The notes beneath the pieces were generated by a model that worked only from the letters and a program-made list of their open reading frames with translations, was not told the DNA's origin and made no database searches. A stretch of 51,880 nucleotides of DNA from Actinomycetes bacterium. GTDB lineage: Bacteria; Actinomycetota; UBA4738; HRBIN12. The stretch lies in contig JAJNBA010000015.1 of the NCBI GenBank assembly GCA_021155985.1, positions 1-51,880 of the forward strand, read 5' to 3'. The position numbers and the translations under genes were made by a program. This document shows, piece by piece, positions 16,227-22,992 of the stretch; position 1 is the stretch's first letter; each line of letters begins with the position of its first letter.

Positions 16227-16721
16227 TTACGAGGTCGCCCGCGCCTCTTTGACTCGTTCGGGGGTACCGATGTCGGGTCCGGCGTTCGTGTCCTCCGTGG
16301 CCTTCGACGCCGAGATCGACGCGAGCGTCTCTCCCACGCTCCGCATCGACGCCGATCCGATCGCCACGTCACCCAGGGACAACATGCCGACGAGCCGGTC
16401 GTCCTTGACGACCGGCAGCCGTCTGATCCGCCGGTCGGCCATCAGCGCCCTGGCGTCGCAGAGCTGTGTATCCGGCGATGTGGTCTCGATGCCCTTCGTC
16501 GTCGCGATCTCTCCCAAGCGCACGGCCTTCGGGTCTTTGCGTTCCGCGAGCACACGGAGCACCAGATCGCGATCCGTCACGATCCCGACGAGCCGGTCGC
16601 CATCGGTGATGGGTACGACCCCGATATCGTTCGCGGCCATGAGGCCGGCGGCGTCGCCCGCGTTCATGTCGGGAGACGCGGTCACGGGAGACATCGCCAT
16701 CGCGTGTCTGACGAGAATCAT
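16227..16721 (-). CDS. Two-CBS-domain protein
   Basis: This 164-residue CBS pair contains VRHAMAMSPVTASPDMNAGDAAGLMAANDIGVVPITDGDRLVGIVTDRDLVLRVLAER and a second half ending MADRRIRRLPVVKDDRLVGMLSLGDVAI. It is paralogous to the protein at 8311, with a longer polar tail. It probably senses adenine nucleotides during stress. The ATG at 16721 has GGGAGGGG upstream at somewhat long spacing. A SigB/F-type promoter lies at 16776-16801, and the gene faces the sigma factor gene. Confidence 0.92.
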   Translation of the reverse strand: MILVRHAMAMSPVTASPDMNAGDAAGLMAANDIGVVPITDGDRLVGIVTDRDLVLRVLAERKDPKAVRLGEIATTKGIETTSPDTQLCDARALMADRRIRRLPVVKDDRLVGMLSLGDVAIGSASMRSVGETLASISASKATEDTNAGPDIGTPERVKEARATS

Positions 16722-16775
16722 GGGGGCACGTCCCCTCCCTCGCTCGGGTTCCAGCTTCCTCCGTGCCCTCCCAGC

Positions 16776-16801
16776 GTTCCCGCCGACGCCGTTGACCAAA
16801 C
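16776..16801 (-). promoter_or_regulatory. SigB/F-type promoter for the CBS gene at 16721
   Basis: Minus strand GTTTGG (16801-16796), 14 nt, GGGAAC (16781-16776). It has the same spacing and the same GGGAA variant as the promoter of the other CBS gene. Confidence 0.65.
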
Positions 16802-16836
16802 GCGGCACCATCCCGTAGGTGGGGTACCGTGGCCTC

Positions 16837-17361
16837 GTGACCGAGGAGCGGCAGAACCAACGAACGGGCGCCGGAGCGGATCGTGGATCGGCGGCAACCG
16901 CGGACCCGGACGAGTCACCCAAGGAGCGCGTCGACCGCGAGCTGATCGAGCTGTTGAACGGCCTCCGCGTCATCCTGCCAGGCGTGCAGGTTCTGCTCGC
17001 CTTCCTCCTCACCGTTCCCTTCTCGAGCGGGTTCGAGGATGCGACCTCGACCGACAAGATCGTGTACTTCGCCACGGTCCTGTTGACGGTGGGCGCGACG
17101 GGGGCGCTCACGATGCCCGCCGCCTACCACCGGATCCGATTCCGGCAAGGGGACAAGGAGCAGATGCTGCGACTTTCGAACACGTTCGCGATCGTCGGCC
17201 TCTCGCTGCTCATGCTCGCGATGGCGACCGTGGTCTTCCTCATCACGAACGTGCTCTACGGCGTCGGCGCTGCGGTCCCTGTGAGCCTCATCGTTCTCCT
17301 CGTGCTGGGCTTCTCCTGGTTCGCCGTGCCGGTGTTCCGGCGGGTCGAGGACGCGGACTGA
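16837..17361 (+). CDS. DUF6328-like membrane protein
   Basis: This 174-residue protein has an acidic N-terminus (ESPKERVDRELIELLNGLRVILPGVQVLLAFLLTVPF) and four transmembrane helices, with the loop MPAAYHRIRFRQGDKEQMLRLSN between helices 2 and 3. This pattern is common in an uncharacterised actinobacterial family (DUF6328). Function is unknown. I take the GTG at 16837 because TACCGT (16825-16830) lies 6 nt before it; a GTG at 16819 would sit upstream of that box. It is divergent from the CBS gene. Confidence 0.8.
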   Translation: MTEERQNQRTGAGADRGSAATADPDESPKERVDRELIELLNGLRVILPGVQVLLAFLLTVPFSSGFEDATSTDKIVYFATVLLTVGATGALTMPAAYHRIRFRQGDKEQMLRLSNTFAIVGLSLLMLAMATVVFLITNVLYGVGAAVPVSLIVLLVLGFSWFAVPVFRRVEDAD

Positions 17362-17406
17362 CCGCGACCGGGATCGTGGCGCCGAGATCCAGCGAGAGAA
17401 GATCGG

Positions 17407-17745
17407 TCACCCCGGCCGATCCGCGCCGCGCGCACCGGGGCCATCCGGTTCGTGCTCCTCGTCCACGGCGGGTTCCGACAGGGGATGCGGCGTCTCGGAC
17501 GGTTCTCCTCCGGGATCGGGCGATTCCAAGCCGGCGAACGAACCCACGATCGTGCCGTAGAGCAGTCCGGCGATGAGGCCGGCGATGCCGCAAGCGGCGA
17601 CGGCACCGGCCCGGCCGTCGAACGCGAAGATCCCCACGGCGATCCCGATCGCGATCCCCACGAGGGAGCCGACGACGAGACCTGTCGACAGCCTGCGCTT
17701 CAAGCGAGGCTCGAAGCGTTCCTTGTCATCCTGAGATCCGCTCAT
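17407..17745 (-). CDS. Small two-helix glycine-rich membrane protein
   Basis: This 112-residue protein has a basic N-terminus (KERFEPRLKRRL), two Gly/Ala-rich transmembrane helices (TGLVVGSLVGIAIGIAVGIFAF, AGAVAACGIAGLIAGLLYGTIVGSFAGL) and an acidic Pro/Glu tail. The Gly-rich helices suggest tight helix packing or glycine-zipper oligomers. No family is recognised. There is no clear ribosome site; a GC-rich hairpin lies just upstream. Confidence 0.65.
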   Translation of the reverse strand: MSGSQDDKERFEPRLKRRLSTGLVVGSLVGIAIGIAVGIFAFDGRAGAVAACGIAGLIAGLLYGTIVGSFAGLESPDPGGEPSETPHPLSEPAVDEEHEPDGPGARGADRPG

Positions 17746-17760
17746 AGAGATGGAAGAGCG

Positions 17761-17796
17761 CCGGGCCCGCCCGCACGGAGGAGCGGGCGGGCCCGG
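17761..17796 (-). terminator. 14-bp perfect GC hairpin after the small membrane gene
   Basis: Arms 17761-17774 and 17783-17796 are perfectly complementary with loop ACGGAGGA. The hairpin starts 3 nt after the expected stop of the small gene at 17800-17968 and separates it from the gene starting at 17745. Confidence 0.7.
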
Positions 17797-17799
17797 ACG

Positions 17800-17968
17800 C
17801 TAGAAGAGGCTGACACCCCGGGGCCAACCAGAAGCCCGACGATGACCAACACGATGCCGGCAAGGACGCCGCCGCGGACGATGCTGACGATCCCCATGAT
17901 CACCAGCACACGGCGAGGATCCAGAGCAGGGTGGCGGCGCCACCCGTCAGTGCGAGCGTGCCTGCCAT
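17800..17968 (-). pseudogene. Small one- or two-helix membrane protein, frame broken twice
   Basis: An ATG at 17968 with GAGAGGAG upstream opens MAGTLALTGGAATLLWILAV and stops early at CW. A shifted frame continues LVIMGIVSIVRGGVLAGIVLVIVGLLVGPG, and a further shift gives the terminal GGVSLF and a TAG at 17800. Joined, these give a hydrophobic protein of about 57 residues with the RGGVLAGIVLVIVGLLVGPGGVSLF pattern typical of small actinobacterial membrane proteins. Each break is one missing base beside a G-run or GTG repeat, so assembly indels are as likely as real decay. The hairpin at 17761-17796 fits the reconstructed stop. Confidence 0.55.
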
Positions 17969-17980
17969 CAATCGCTCCTC

Positions 17981-18157
17981 TCAGATGAGTCTCGGGACGA
18001 CGACCAAGCCCACGAACGCCGCGAACGCGAGCAGGTCGAGTGTGAGGATCGCTCCGAACATCCAGCGGCGGCGCACGCTCGTGGCGCGTTCGTCGTGGAG
18101 ATCGGGATCGATCGTCGACCGCGGACCTTCCGAGAACGTGTCGCCGTCCAGTTCCAT
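17981..18157 (-). CDS. Small single-helix membrane protein
   Basis: This 58-residue protein has a polar N-terminus (MELDGDTFSEGPRSTIDPDLHDERATSVRRR) and one C-terminal transmembrane helix (FGAILTLDLLAFAAFVGLVVVPRL). Function is unknown. I reject a TTG at 18193 because it lies inside the -35 box of a SigB/F-type promoter whose -10 box ends 12 nt before the ATG. The next small membrane gene starts 12 nt downstream, so they form a pair. Confidence 0.65.
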   Translation of the reverse strand: MELDGDTFSEGPRSTIDPDLHDERATSVRRRWMFGAILTLDLLAFAAFVGLVVVPRLI

Positions 18158-18169
18158 CACGTGCCCATC

Positions 18170-18195
18170 GTTCCCGCCGCGATCACCGTGCAAAC
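18170..18195 (-). promoter_or_regulatory. SigB/F-type promoter for the gene at 18157
   Basis: Minus strand GTTTGC (18195-18190), 14 nt, GGGAAC (18175-18170). It sits directly after the terminator hairpin of the preceding gene. Confidence 0.65.
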
Positions 18196-18196
18196 G

Positions 18197-18231
18197 CGAG
18201 GGAGAGGCGCGAGCCTCGCGCCTCTCCCTCG
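18197..18231 (-). terminator. 17-bp near-perfect palindrome terminator
   Basis: Arms 18197-18213 and 18215-18231 are perfectly complementary around one base. It lies 19 nt after the stop at 18251 and immediately upstream of the next promoter. Confidence 0.75.
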
Positions 18232-18250
18232 TTCCGACCGAAGGCTTCGG

Positions 18251-18613
18251 TCAGATCTTGCTGGGCAGGTCCGGGGTGCCCGCCGTGGTGGAGGTCGACC
18301 CGTTGCCGTTCTCCGGAGTGAGCGAACGCGCCCATCCCTTGAGCTGCTCGTAGCGCGCGCGGCCCGCCTTGGCGCCGAGCACGTACGCACCGCCCGCGAG
18401 CACCAACCACTTCATGCGGCCTGGCCGGCGGGTCTTCGAGAGCGCCGCGAGCGTCTCCTTCGAGCGATCCTGGGCGTCATCGAGGTCCTGTCGGAGCTCG
18501 CCCACCGCCTCTCGCAGCCTGTCGTTCTCCTTGGAGAGCTTCTCGACGCGCCGGTCGAGCAAGCGCTCCTTGACCATGGACTTCGCTTCGTGCATCGTCG
18601 CTGGTTGTCTCAT
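18251..18613 (-). CDS. Coiled-coil protein with one hydrophobic segment
   Basis: This 120-residue protein has a charged helix (KSMVKERLLDRRVEKLSKENDRLREAVGELRQDLDDAQDRSKETLAAL) likely to form a coiled coil. A short hydrophobic stretch with a conserved-looking pattern (KWLVLAGGAYVLGAKAGRARYEQLKGWARS) follows, resembling YtxH-like stress proteins. The polar tail is Gly/Ser/Thr-rich. The ATG at 18613 follows AGGAGGGA. Function is unknown; membrane association is probable. Confidence 0.72.
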   Translation of the reverse strand: MRQPATMHEAKSMVKERLLDRRVEKLSKENDRLREAVGELRQDLDDAQDRSKETLAALSKTRRPGRMKWLVLAGGAYVLGAKAGRARYEQLKGWARSLTPENGNGSTSTTAGTPDLPSKI

Positions 18614-18681
18614 GTCCAGATCCCTCCTCGGGGTCGCCGATAGTGGACCTGTACCCACTCCTCGCCAGGGCTACCCTCAGG

Positions 18682-20850
18682 CTACAGGCGCTTCGCCACG
18701 ACCAGCGCCGCGTCGTCGCGGAGCTCGCCCCGGGGGTCGAGCAAGGTGCGTTCCACGGTCTTGATGATCCCGGCCGCCTCCTCGCCGGCAGCGGCGACGA
18801 GCGCCGACCGGAGCATGGCCTCTCCCTCATCGGGATGCTCGACGGAAAGCTCCGTGAGCCCGTCGGTGAAGAGCGCGATCGCGTCCCCCCGGCCCAACTC
18901 CGCGTGCGCTTCGTAGAGCGAGATGTCCTCGAACAGTCCGAGGAGCGAACCGGGCTTCCCCACGACGTCGAGCGACCCGTCGGCACGGATCACGAGGGGC
19001 GGGGGATGTCCACCCAGACATGCGTTCACCGCGGTCCCTTCATCGGAGAACGTGAGGCGGACGACGCACACGGTGCAGAAGCGATCCCCCATCAGCTCGC
19101 TCTCGAGCAGGAAGCCGTTGAGGAGCTCCAGCACCTCCGGAAGGGGCCGCGTGTCGTCCTCGCGAGCGAGGCTCCTGAGTGCGATCCGGGTCATGCCCAT
19201 GATGGCGGCGGCCTCCGGGCCCTTGCCGCACACGTCGCCGATCGCCAGGTACCAAACCTTCCCGTCGCCGAACACGTCGTAGAAGTCGCCGCCCACCTCG
19301 TCACCGAACCGCGACGGGCGGTACATCGTGGCGATCTCGAAGCCCGGAACGTGCGGCAGCGACATCGGGAGGAGCGCTCGCTCGAGGGCCGTCGCCATCC
19401 GGTCCCGCTGGTCGAACAGCCGGGTTCGGTCGATGGTGGCCGCGAGTGAATCCGCGATGCTCTGAAGGAAATCGGCGTCTTCGTCGTGGAACGCATCCGG
19501 TGTGCGAGACGAAGCATGCAAGACCCCGACCACGCGGCCGCCCACCCGCACCGGAACCCCGACGTACGAGCGTCGCTCTCGCAGGGCCGGGCTGATCACG
19601 TCTTCGGGTGTCATCTCGCCGATCACGAGCGGTCGGCCGGTCGCGGCGATGCGGCCGGAGGCTCCCGCACCCAGAGGGATCGCGACGACTTCGCTCTCTG
19701 CTTCCGCAAGGCCGACGCGCCCCTTGAGCCGAAGGTCACGGCCGTCGTCCGACACCAGGAGGAAGGACGTGCCGTCGGCGAGCACCGCGTCCCGGACCAC
19801 CGGAAGGACCCGGTCGACGAGCTCGTCGAGGCCGCTTGCCGCGTTCGCGGCGTCGCTCACGGCCTGGAGCTTCCGTAGCCGATCCTCCGCATGCTCCGCG
19901 GTCGCCCGAGCGCGTCGCTCATCGTCGGTCGATCGGATGCGATCGAGCGCGATCGCCGCCTGGTGGGCGATCGAGAGGAGGAGACCCCGTTCCTCCGGCG
20001 GCACCATGTGGTCGCGATGGAAACCGAGGCTGAGCGCTCCCAGGACCTCGGTCCCCAGGGCCACCGGCACTCCCGCGAACCCGCCGAAGCGTGCGGGTCC
20101 GCGTTCGACCTTCCGCACGATCGGGAATCGAGCCAGGAGCTCGTCTCGGGTCTCGATGAAGATCGGTCGACCGGTCCTCACGATCTCGGGACCGGGCGCT
20201 GGCCGGTCGGTCGCGTGCTGCCTCCAGCCGGTGTCGGCAGGCTCGTCGAGCGCGGAGCCGACGAGCACCCGGAGGACCCCCGGATCGTCGGCGGCGCGCA
20301 TCGTCAGACCACCGACATCCGCCCCGAGCGCTTCGATCGCCGCGGTGACGGTCGCGGTGGCGACATCCTCCGGGTTCGTCGCTCGCGCCAGCACCTCCGT
20401 GACCGCCTGGAGGCGGTGGAGTCGGTTGCCGGCCAGACGCTCGCGCGCGATCGCCGAGGTGCGATCAGCGTTCGCTCGCCGGAGCCTCCCCGCTATCACG
20501 CCCGAGCCGACCGACGCGATGAGCCAGAGGAAGACGGAGAACTGGGATCCCCGCTCGAAGTCGGTGACGAGCGGCACGAACACGAGACACCCGACGAGAC
20601 TGACGAGCGCACCCGCGATCGGGCCGCAGACGATTGCGGCCGCTACCGACAGGAGCGCGCCGAAGCCCCCCGGGACCCCTTCGAAGGTCCCCGGACTCTT
20701 CTCCGCGAACACGAGGAGGATCGCCACCTGCGCGAGGACGAATCCGGGGATCCAACGTGGGTTCCAGATCCATGGAGCGAGCGGTCCGGGCGAGCGCGGC
20801 ATTCGGACCGACCGCCGCTCCGCCCACCGTTCGATCGGGTCCAGGGACAT
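18682..20850 (-). CDS. Membrane GAF-GAF-SpoIIE (PP2C) phosphatase
   Basis: This 722-residue protein has an N-terminal membrane region (WIPGFVLAQVAILLVF, GALLSVAAAIVCGPIAGALVSLVGCLVFVPL, FSVFLWLIASVGSGVIAG), a GAF domain (about 130-280), a second GAF (about 310-450) and a C-terminal SpoIIE/PP2C domain with GDEVGGDFYDVF, AIGDVCGKGPEAAAIM, LGGHPPPLVI and ALFTDGLTE. These hold the metal-binding Asp residues. Such enzymes dephosphorylate STAS antagonists and thereby release sigma factors. The start at 20850 shares one base with the stop of the RsbW-like gene (TGATG), so kinase and phosphatase are co-translated. Confidence 0.93.
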   Translation of the reverse strand: MSLDPIERWAERRSVRMPRSPGPLAPWIWNPRWIPGFVLAQVAILLVFAEKSPGTFEGVPGGFGALLSVAAAIVCGPIAGALVSLVGCLVFVPLVTDFERGSQFSVFLWLIASVGSGVIAGRLRRANADRTSAIARERLAGNRLHRLQAVTEVLARATNPEDVATATVTAAIEALGADVGGLTMRAADDPGVLRVLVGSALDEPADTGWRQHATDRPAPGPEIVRTGRPIFIETRDELLARFPIVRKVERGPARFGGFAGVPVALGTEVLGALSLGFHRDHMVPPEERGLLLSIAHQAAIALDRIRSTDDERRARATAEHAEDRLRKLQAVSDAANAASGLDELVDRVLPVVRDAVLADGTSFLLVSDDGRDLRLKGRVGLAEAESEVVAIPLGAGASGRIAATGRPLVIGEMTPEDVISPALRERRSYVGVPVRVGGRVVGVLHASSRTPDAFHDEDADFLQSIADSLAATIDRTRLFDQRDRMATALERALLPMSLPHVPGFEIATMYRPSRFGDEVGGDFYDVFGDGKVWYLAIGDVCGKGPEAAAIMGMTRIALRSLAREDDTRPLPEVLELLNGFLLESELMGDRFCTVCVVRLTFSDEGTAVNACLGGHPPPLVIRADGSLDVVGKPGSLLGLFEDISLYEAHAELGRGDAIALFTDGLTELSVEHPDEGEAMLRSALVAAAGEEAAGIIKTVERTLLDPRGELRDDAALVVAKRL

Positions 20851-21233
20851 CACGAACCCACGTCGATCTCGAACCACACTTCGCTGCGATCCCTCGTGAT
20901 GATCCCCCATCGGTCCGCGAGCCGATCCACCAGGTAGAGGCCCCAGCCGGAGCTCTCCGAAGCAGTGGGCAGCCTGGGCTCCGCGACGAACCCCGTGCCG
21001 GGATCCGAGACCACCACACGGACCCGTGCCGGATCCACCTTGAGCCGGAGCTCGATCTTCGGGAGGCCCTCGCGGGGCGCGTGGCGCACGGCGTTGGTGA
21101 CGAGCTCGCTGACCAGCAGCGTGGCGTCCTCCAGGACCTTCGTCGAGACGGCCGGCCCGAGCTCGGCGTTCACCACGGCTCGAGCTTCCGAGGCGGCTTC
21201 GGGAGCCAGCTCGAACGTCGCCCGATGTTCCAT
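20850..21233 (-). CDS. RsbW-like serine kinase / ATP-binding protein
   Basis: This 127-residue HATPase_c protein has an intact N-box (LLVSELVTNAVRHAPREG), G1 box (VVSDPGTGF) and G2 region (SSGWGLYLVDRLADRWG). It is therefore expected to bind ATP and probably phosphorylates a STAS protein. It is translationally coupled to the SpoIIE phosphatase, forming an opposing kinase/phosphatase pair. The ATG at 21233 is preferred over 21242 because TACCAT (21246-21241) lies 7 nt before it and overlaps the upstream ATG. Confidence 0.9.
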   Translation of the reverse strand: MEHRATFELAPEAASEARAVVNAELGPAVSTKVLEDATLLVSELVTNAVRHAPREGLPKIELRLKVDPARVRVVVSDPGTGFVAEPRLPTASESSGWGLYLVDRLADRWGIITRDRSEVWFEIDVGS

Positions 21234-21240
21234 GGTCGAC

Positions 21241-21246
21241 ATGGTA
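21241..21246 (-). promoter_or_regulatory. Candidate -10 box (TACCAT) deciding the start at 21233
   Basis: TACCAT ends 7 nt before the ATG at 21233; no ribosome site is seen. Confidence 0.45.
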
Positions 21247-21339
21247 GGGGACCCGGCAACCCCGGTAGAGACGCGGTGACGGAAGCGCACGCGGTCCGGT
21301 CGGCCCCTAGAAGGCTCCGATCCGGGGAAAATCCGAGAG

Positions 21340-21543
21340 CTACCTGCGGTGGTTCCGGAGCGGCGTGACGCGCTCCATCGGTCGATGCGACCAGCATCGC
21401 TCGCCGTCGTTGTAGACGGAGAGGACGGTCCAGCAGCCAGCCACCTCGCACACCCGGCCCTCATCGAAGCGGGGCACCGGAGGCCCGTCTTGCGGTGTTT
21501 CCGTCCGCACGGACGTCGGGTCGAGCTCGACGGACAGTTGCAT
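21340..21543 (-). CDS. Small Cys/His-rich probable zinc-binding protein
   Basis: This 67-residue protein has a central motif GRVCEVAGCWTVLSVYNDGERCWSHR, with four likely metal ligands (C-x4-C, then C-x2-H). Similar small actinobacterial proteins contain the same C..C..SxYN..CxxH pattern. It probably binds zinc and perhaps nucleic acid. It has a good ribosome site (GGGGAGG) and one of the best SigB/F-type promoters in the window, so it is likely stress-induced. Confidence 0.75.
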   Translation of the reverse strand: MQLSVELDPTSVRTETPQDGPPVPRFDEGRVCEVAGCWTVLSVYNDGERCWSHRPMERVTPLRNHRR

Positions 21544-21582
21544 CGGCTACCTCCCCACGGGTGTCGTTGTCTGGCGGGCGAG

Positions 21583-21608
21583 ATACCCGAGAGCCATCCC
21601 GGCCAAAC
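21583..21608 (-). promoter_or_regulatory. SigB/F-type promoter for the gene at 21543
   Basis: Minus strand GTTTGG (21608-21603), 14 nt, GGGTAT (21588-21583). This is the closest match to consensus in the window. Confidence 0.75.
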
Positions 21609-21621
21609 GCATATCGCTCAT

Positions 21622-21647
21622 GTGTGCCCTCTTCACCGGCCGGGTAC
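21622..21647 (+). promoter_or_regulatory. SigB/F-type promoter for the gene at 21694
   Basis: GTGTGC (21622-21627), 14 nt, GGGTAC (21642-21647). It is divergent from the neighbouring promoter, with 13 bp between the two -35 boxes. Confidence 0.6.
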
Positions 21648-21693
21648 GGTCGAAGCACGGGAAGCACGGGGGACGAAGGAGAGGGAGGTCGAC

Positions 21694-22026
21694 GTGCCGC
21701 AGCAAGCGTGGAGCGAGAAGCGCGAGCGTCAGTACGAACACATCAAGGAAGGGTTGCGGGAGCAAGGCAGGTCGAAGGACAAGGCGGAGGAGATCGCCGC
21801 GCGGACGGTCAACAAGGAACGCGCGAGATCCGGCGAAGCCCGGACGGCGAGTCGCACCTCGCTGGATGACCTCTCCTCGGGTCGGCGCGGGGGGTTGCGT
21901 TCCCATTCCGGACCGGGCGGCAGGACCTACCGACAGCTCTACGAGGAAGCGAAGGACCGCGGGATCGACGGTCGCTCGAAGATGTCGAAGGCCCAGCTCG
22001 AGCGGCTCCTCGACCGTCGTCGCTGA
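21694..22026 (+). CDS. Stress-associated charged protein with Rho-N/SAP-like C-terminus
   Basis: This 110-residue protein contains SEKRERQYEHIKEGLREQGRSKDKAEEIAARTVNKERARSGEA, a Ser/Gly/Arg-rich middle, and RTYRQLYEEAKDRGIDGRSKMSKAQLERLLDRR, a short helical DNA/RNA-binding element. The family is widely conserved and often misnamed plasmid stabilisation protein; its real role is unknown. The GTG at 21694 follows GAGGGAGGT. It has a SigB/F-type promoter divergent from that of the Cys/His protein. Confidence 0.88.
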   Translation: MPQQAWSEKRERQYEHIKEGLREQGRSKDKAEEIAARTVNKERARSGEARTASRTSLDDLSSGRRGGLRSHSGPGGRTYRQLYEEAKDRGIDGRSKMSKAQLERLLDRRR

Positions 22027-22097
22027 CGGAACCCCGCCAGACAGAACCCAGACGAGGCAGGGAACAGAGTGAGGATACGAGAAAGGGAGGTGGCCCC

Positions 22098-22277
22098 ATG
22101 ATCGATCCGCTCCGAAACGTCCGCCGGGAGCCGGAGCCCGAGCCGCAGCCTCCGCAGCCGCCGGAACCAGGACCACCGGTCCCACCCCAGCCGGTTCCCC
22201 AGCCACAGCCCGACCCACAACCACAGCCGGTTCCTCCCCCTCAACCCGATCCCTCACCGCCCCCGCCCACGGGTTGA
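22098..22277 (+). CDS. 59-residue proline-rich small protein
   Basis: After an unusually good ribosome site (AAAGGGAGGTG), the ATG at 22098 opens MIDPLRNVRR followed by 49 residues of PEP, PQP and PDP repeats, 29 prolines in 59 residues, ending in PPPPTG. There is no signal or membrane segment. The protein should be a stiff polyproline-II rod. Function is unknown. It follows the stress-associated gene by 71 nt, so it may share its message. Confidence rests on the ribosome site and the uninterrupted periodicity. Confidence 0.6.
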   Translation: MIDPLRNVRREPEPEPQPPQPPEPGPPVPPQPVPQPQPDPQPQPVPPPQPDPSPPPPTG

Positions 22278-22313
22278 CGAGGAGGCAAAGCCGCTGGGCC
22301 GACTGCATACCGC

Positions 22314-22340
22314 GTTTGCGGTAGGAAGGGTCATGGGTAG
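22314..22340 (+). promoter_or_regulatory. SigB/F-type promoter for the ATP-binding protein at 22350
   Basis: GTTTGC (22314-22319), 15 nt, GGGTAG (22335-22340), ending 9 nt before the GTG, so the message would be nearly leaderless. Confidence 0.5.
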
Positions 22341-22349
22341 GCATCTGAC

Positions 22350-22754
22350 GTGCTCCTTGACATGTGTTTCCGGCTCCCACCCGATGCGCGCTCGCCCGCC
22401 GAGGCTCGCCGAACCCTCGATGCACTCCGCGTGTCGCTGGACGACCCGGTCGTCGACGACGCGGCGCTGCTTGTGAGTGAGGTCGTCTCCAACAGCGTCC
22501 GGCACGCGGGTCTCGACGCCGACGACGCCATCGAGGTCCGTGTCCGCGGATCGAGGGCGATGCTCCACGTCGACGTGATCGATCCCGGGCCCGGGTTCGA
22601 GCCCCACGTCCGTCCACGCGAGGATGACGGCGGATGGGGGCTGTTGCTCCTCGATCAACTCGCCACGCGCTGGGGGGTCGAGCACGGTGACTCGACGCGT
22701 GTGTGGTTCGACCTGGCTCCGCCGGTTTCCGCGGCTTCCGCCTCGGGTACCTGA
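22350..22754 (+). CDS. RsbW-like ATP-binding protein (HATPase_c_2)
   Basis: This 134-residue protein has an intact N-box (LLVSEVVSNSVRHAGLDADD), G1 box (VDVIDPGPGFEP) and G2 region (DDGGWGLLLLDQLATRWGVEHG). It should bind ATP and act as a serine kinase for a STAS partner. It has the same layout as the protein at 20850-21233 but stands alone. Translation is taken from GTG 22350; ATG 22362 is possible. The CsbD promoter lies in its last codons. Confidence 0.88.
   Translation: MLLDMCFRLPPDARSPAEARRTLDALRVSLDDPVVDDAALLVSEVVSNSVRHAGLDADDAIEVRVRGSRAMLHVDVIDPGPGFEPHVRPREDDGGWGLLLLDQLATRWGVEHGDSTRVWFDLAPPVSAASASGT
22725..22750 (+). promoter_or_regulatory. SigB/F-type promoter for csbD-like gene
   Basis: GTTTCC (22725-22730), 14 nt, GGGTAC (22745-22750), located inside the 3' end of the upstream coding region. 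Confidence 0.7.
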
Positions 22755-22797
22755 GCACCGAGGAAGCATCCGCGCAACGGGTCGGGAGGTGGACAGC

Positions 22798-22992
22798 TTG
22801 GGCGAGAACATCGACAAGGCCAAGGGTCACGCGAAGGAAGCGGTCGGCGATCTGACCGACGATGAGCGGCTGGAGCGTGAAGGGAAGCTCGATCAGGCGA
22901 GCGGCGACGTGAAGGGCGCGGCCGAGGACGCCAAGGACAAGGTGGGCGAAGGCGTGGACGCGGTCCGCGACCGGCTCACGGACGACGACTAG
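22798..22992 (+). CDS. CsbD-family general stress protein
   Basis: This 64-residue hydrophilic protein matches CsbD: GENIDKAKGHAKEAVGDLTDDERLEREGKLDQASGDVKGAAEDAKDKVGEG. CsbD is a classic SigB-controlled gene in Bacillus. The TTG at 22798 is favoured as start since GGGAGGT lies 7 nt before it; a GTG at 22789 overlaps that site. The SigB/F-type promoter upstream supports control by the local sigma factor. Confidence 0.9.
   Translation: MGENIDKAKGHAKEAVGDLTDDERLEREGKLDQASGDVKGAAEDAKDKVGEGVDAVRDRLTDDD

Noticed and set aside
18651..18676. GGGTAC upstream of the coiled-coil gene as a SigB/F promoter
   Set aside because: The sequence at the -35 position is GGGTAG and does not match GTTT.
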